This document shows positions 5,188 to 6,316 of a stretch of DNA of 6,316 bases, in pieces (the stretch's first letter is position 1; the number at the start of each line of letters is the position of its first letter). Both the position numbers and the translations under genes were made by a program. Origin of the DNA: Candidatus Omnitrophota bacterium (GTDB taxonomy: Bacteria > Omnitrophota > Gorgyraeia > Aquiviventales > Aquiviventaceae); the NCBI GenBank assembly GCA_016180605.1, contig JACPAW010000041.1, forward strand, positions 1-6,316, in the 5' to 3' direction. The notes beneath the pieces were generated by a model, which was not told the origin of the DNA, ran no database searches, and was given only the letters and a program-made list of their open reading frames with translations.

Positions 5188-5696
5188 GCAACCAGCAACG
5201 GGGTCTGGCACTTGTCGTAGTCGTCGGAGTATGGAGCATCCTGCTTGGTGGGATGGCGTTTGCGGCAGAGCACGGCGGCACAACGCAGGAACATGGCGGT
5301 ACTGCCACACAGGAACACGGTGGTGCCACACAGGAGCACGGTGGTGAGGCGATAAGTGCCGAACCATCGGCAGCGCAAATCCGGGAAGCAATCGAATTCT
5401 ACGTGAAAGGGATCGAGGCCGAGGATGGTGCCTTTGAGATTGGGGACGAACTGACCGAAGCCACCCGACGACTGACATTGGTGCGGGTCCATGAGCGAGT
5501 GGGGAAAACCGGCGATCTCTACTATTCCTGCACGGATATGAAGGATGCCGCCACGGGGGAGCTGTTGGATCTGGATTTCGACGTGAATGCCGCGGCAGGC
5601 CAGCTCGAGGTGGTCGATGAGCGCATCCACAAGGTCAACAACCAGGCGCGCTACACCTACGACGACAAGGATAACCGAATTCCGTTGTCTCCTTGA
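5184..5696 (+). CDS. Secreted protein with four EHGG repeats and a conserved C-terminal domain, function unknown
   Basis: The 170-residue product starts at ATG 5184, overlapping the transglutaminase stop (ATGA), with a strong GGGAGGAAGG upstream. Residues 1-28 form a signal peptide (hydrophobic about 8-24, cleavage near AFAA). The mature N-terminus consists of four E-H-G-G units at residues 29, 36, 44 and 51, spaced by T/A/Q-rich linkers. These form a flexible His/Glu segment that could bind metal ions (inference). Residues about 61-168 form a compact charged domain (IREAIEFYVKGIEAEDGAFE, then LTLVRVHERVGKTGDLYYSC, then DFDVNAAAGQLEVVDERIHK) that reads like a small alpha/beta fold. I cannot name its family. 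The overlap with the transglutaminase gene implies a shared periplasmic role and coupled translation. If the upstream gene is broken, its expression may depend on the strong RBS. Confidence 0.78.
   Translation: MSNQQRGLALVVVVGVWSILLGGMAFAAEHGGTTQEHGGTATQEHGGATQEHGGEAISAEPSAAQIREAIEFYVKGIEAEDGAFEIGDELTEATRRLTLVRVHERVGKTGDLYYSCTDMKDAATGELLDLDFDVNAAAGQLEVVDERIHKVNNQARYTYDDKDNRIPLSP
5268..5345 (+). repeat. Coding tandem repeat for EHGG units
   Basis: Four copies of a roughly 21-24-base unit encode E-H-G-G plus a Thr/Ala/Gln linker. Codons vary between copies (gag cac ggc ggc; gaa cat ggc ggt; gaa cac ggt ggt; gag cac ggt ggt), so the amino-acid pattern is better conserved than the DNA. That argues for selection on the peptide rather than very recent slippage. 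Confidence 0.85.
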
Positions 5697-5701
5697 GCAG
5701 G

Positions 5702-5757
5702 GAAAGTCGGGTGAAAGTCGGGAAAGTCGGGGACGGTTCTTATTAATCAGTGAGCAA
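5702..5757 (+). repeat. Repeat A, copy 2, preceded by three GAAAGTCGGG units
   Basis: GAAAGTCGGG occurs at 5702-5711, 5713-5722 and 5722-5731, leading directly into GACGGTTCTTATT (5732-5744), which is identical to 4207-4219. The continuation (TCAGTGAGCAAAA, 5747-5759) matches copy 1 (TCTGTGACCAAAA) with two differences and a 2-base insertion before it. The G-rich lead-in also resembles the reverse complement of the right side of copy 1. There is no coding function here. It fills the gap after the EHGG-protein gene. Confidence 0.7.
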
Positions 5758-5801
5758 AAGAGAGCGGGTACCCTTTTTCCGAATAAGCGCTTCAGCGCGA
5801 G

Positions 5802-5847
5802 CAGGAAATAGTCATGTGGCACCGGAATTCCGGCACCGGAATTCCGG
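5802..5847 (+). repeat. Dispersed repeat B, copy 2, with a tandem 14-mer
   Basis: Bases 5802-5831 match 3583-3612 exactly. The end is expanded into two perfect tandem copies of CACCGGAATTCCGG (5820-5833 and 5834-5847), each holding the 12-bp palindrome CCGGAATTCCGG. A small GCGC-TTCA-GCGC hairpin (5787-5798) lies just upstream; between it and repeat A I see nothing else (5758-5786). The repeat ends 13 bases before the TMEM175 start codon, where its promoter and ribosome binding site would be expected. Confidence 0.8.
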
Positions 5848-5860
5848 TCAACGTGTCTAA

Positions 5861-6316
5861 ATGAATACTGTAGAAGCCATACCCAAGAACCGCTTGGAAG
5901 CTTTTAGTGATGGAGTCATTGCCATTATTATAACGATCATGGTATTGGAAATGCGGGTACCGCATGGCGATGACCTTTCGGCACTCCGGCCGTTGCTGCC
6001 AGTCTTTCTCAGTTATGTTCTGAGCTTCATCTTCCTTGCCATCTACTGGAATAACCATCATCATCTGCTCCATGCAACCAAACGCATCAATGGCAGGATC
6101 ATGTGGGCTAATTCCCATCTGCTCTTTTGGTTGTCACTGGTGCCATTCACCACTCACTGGCTTGGCAACAATCACGGTGATTCTTGGCCAACGGCGTTAT
6201 ATGGAGCGGAGCTGCTGATGGCCGGATGCGCATACATCATCCTCCAGCGTGCCATTGTGACAGCGCAGGGCCGGGATTCTGCGCTAGCGGCAGCCTTGGG
6301 TAGCGATCGAAAGGGC
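5861..6316 (+). CDS. TMEM175-family (DUF1211) potassium channel protein, 3' truncated by window
   Basis: The frame is open from ATG 5861 to the window end, giving 152 residues. The N-terminal RLEAFSDGVIAIIITIMVLE (residues 11-30) holds the R-x-x-x-F-S-D-G signature of the TMEM175 family, whose first helix lines the pore. Bacterial members are six-helix subunits of about 200 residues that assemble as tetramers and conduct K+ in the cytoplasmic membrane. Later helices are visible at about 45-64 (VFLSYVLSFIFLAIYWNN, followed by HHH), about 83-98 and about 110-128. The missing part should hold the last helices. The start is fixed by the signature only 10 residues in. No Shine-Dalgarno is present, and repeat B ends just upstream, so expression may start leaderless or be weakened. 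Confidence 0.9.
   Translation, partial: MNTVEAIPKNRLEAFSDGVIAIIITIMVLEMRVPHGDDLSALRPLLPVFLSYVLSFIFLAIYWNNHHHLLHATKRINGRIMWANSHLLFWLSLVPFTTHWLGNNHGDSWPTALYGAELLMAGCAYIILQRAIVTAQGRDSALAAALGSDRKG

Noticed and set aside
5268..5345. CRISPR-like or minisatellite array
   Set aside because: The repeats are in frame in a secreted protein with varying codons, are about 21-24 bases long, and have no spacers.
5097..5822. Long open frame (241 codons) on the minus strand
   Set aside because: It begins inside repeat B and lies antisense to the EHGG-repeat gene and the end of the transglutaminase gene, which have clear family or signal features. Its translation is rich in unlikely Cys/Arg/His runs and has no recognisable domain.
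5702..5847. CRISPR array or attachment site
   Set aside because: The units differ in length and sequence, there are only two or three copies, and there are no cas genes, integrase or tRNA. A REP/MITE-type repeat is a better fit.

Overview
This is a densely packed window from a bacterial chromosome of moderate GC content (a little above 50% by eye). Every supported gene lies on the + strand, and gaps are mostly a few bases. No phylogenetic marker is present. The gene mix is a ferritin-like/VIT1 membrane fusion, a stand-alone EF-Tu domain 2-like protein, a small beta-carbonic-anhydrase-like protein, a periplasmic transglutaminase, and a bacterial TMEM175 channel. It fits an environmental Gram-negative lineage such as Nitrospirota, Methylomirabilota or Proteobacteria, but that placement is a low-confidence inference.

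Layout: 1-198 is the 3' end of an aldo/keto reductase. 208-1336 holds the ferritin-like/VIT1 iron transporter candidate and a two-helix membrane protein that starts with TTG. 1342-1827 is an orphan Cys-rich exported or anchored protein. 1883-2185 is the 5' stump of an HtrA/DegP-type serine protease, cut off just after its catalytic His region and running into a small membrane-protein gene (2166-2357). 2361-3560 looks like one translationally coupled cluster: a possible 34-residue ORF containing a strong hairpin, the EF-Tu domain 2-like protein, a four-helix membrane protein and the carbonic-anhydrase-like protein.

3583-4269 is a class I SAM methyltransferase bracketed by repeat sequences. 4293-5696 is a two-gene unit: a periplasmic transglutaminase-like gene disrupted by a frame change and apparent internal deletion, overlapping by four bases a secreted protein with four EHGG repeats. 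5702-5847 is a second block of the same repeats, and 5861-6316 is the 5' part of a TMEM175-family channel gene.

The most notable structure is the pair of dispersed repeat families. One is a 30-bp identical direct repeat (3583-3612 and 5802-5831). The other is a palindrome-like sequence beginning GACGGTTCTTATT (4207 and 5732). They sit in intergenic gaps around the methyltransferase and just upstream of the TMEM175 gene. They resemble REP/MITE-type elements, but no transposase is present. Together with two truncated or frameshifted genes they suggest a stretch that has been rearranged. I found no complete defence system, CRISPR array, tRNA, rRNA or integrase, and no stretch longer than about 165 bases without a gene. 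I saw no promoter I would defend.
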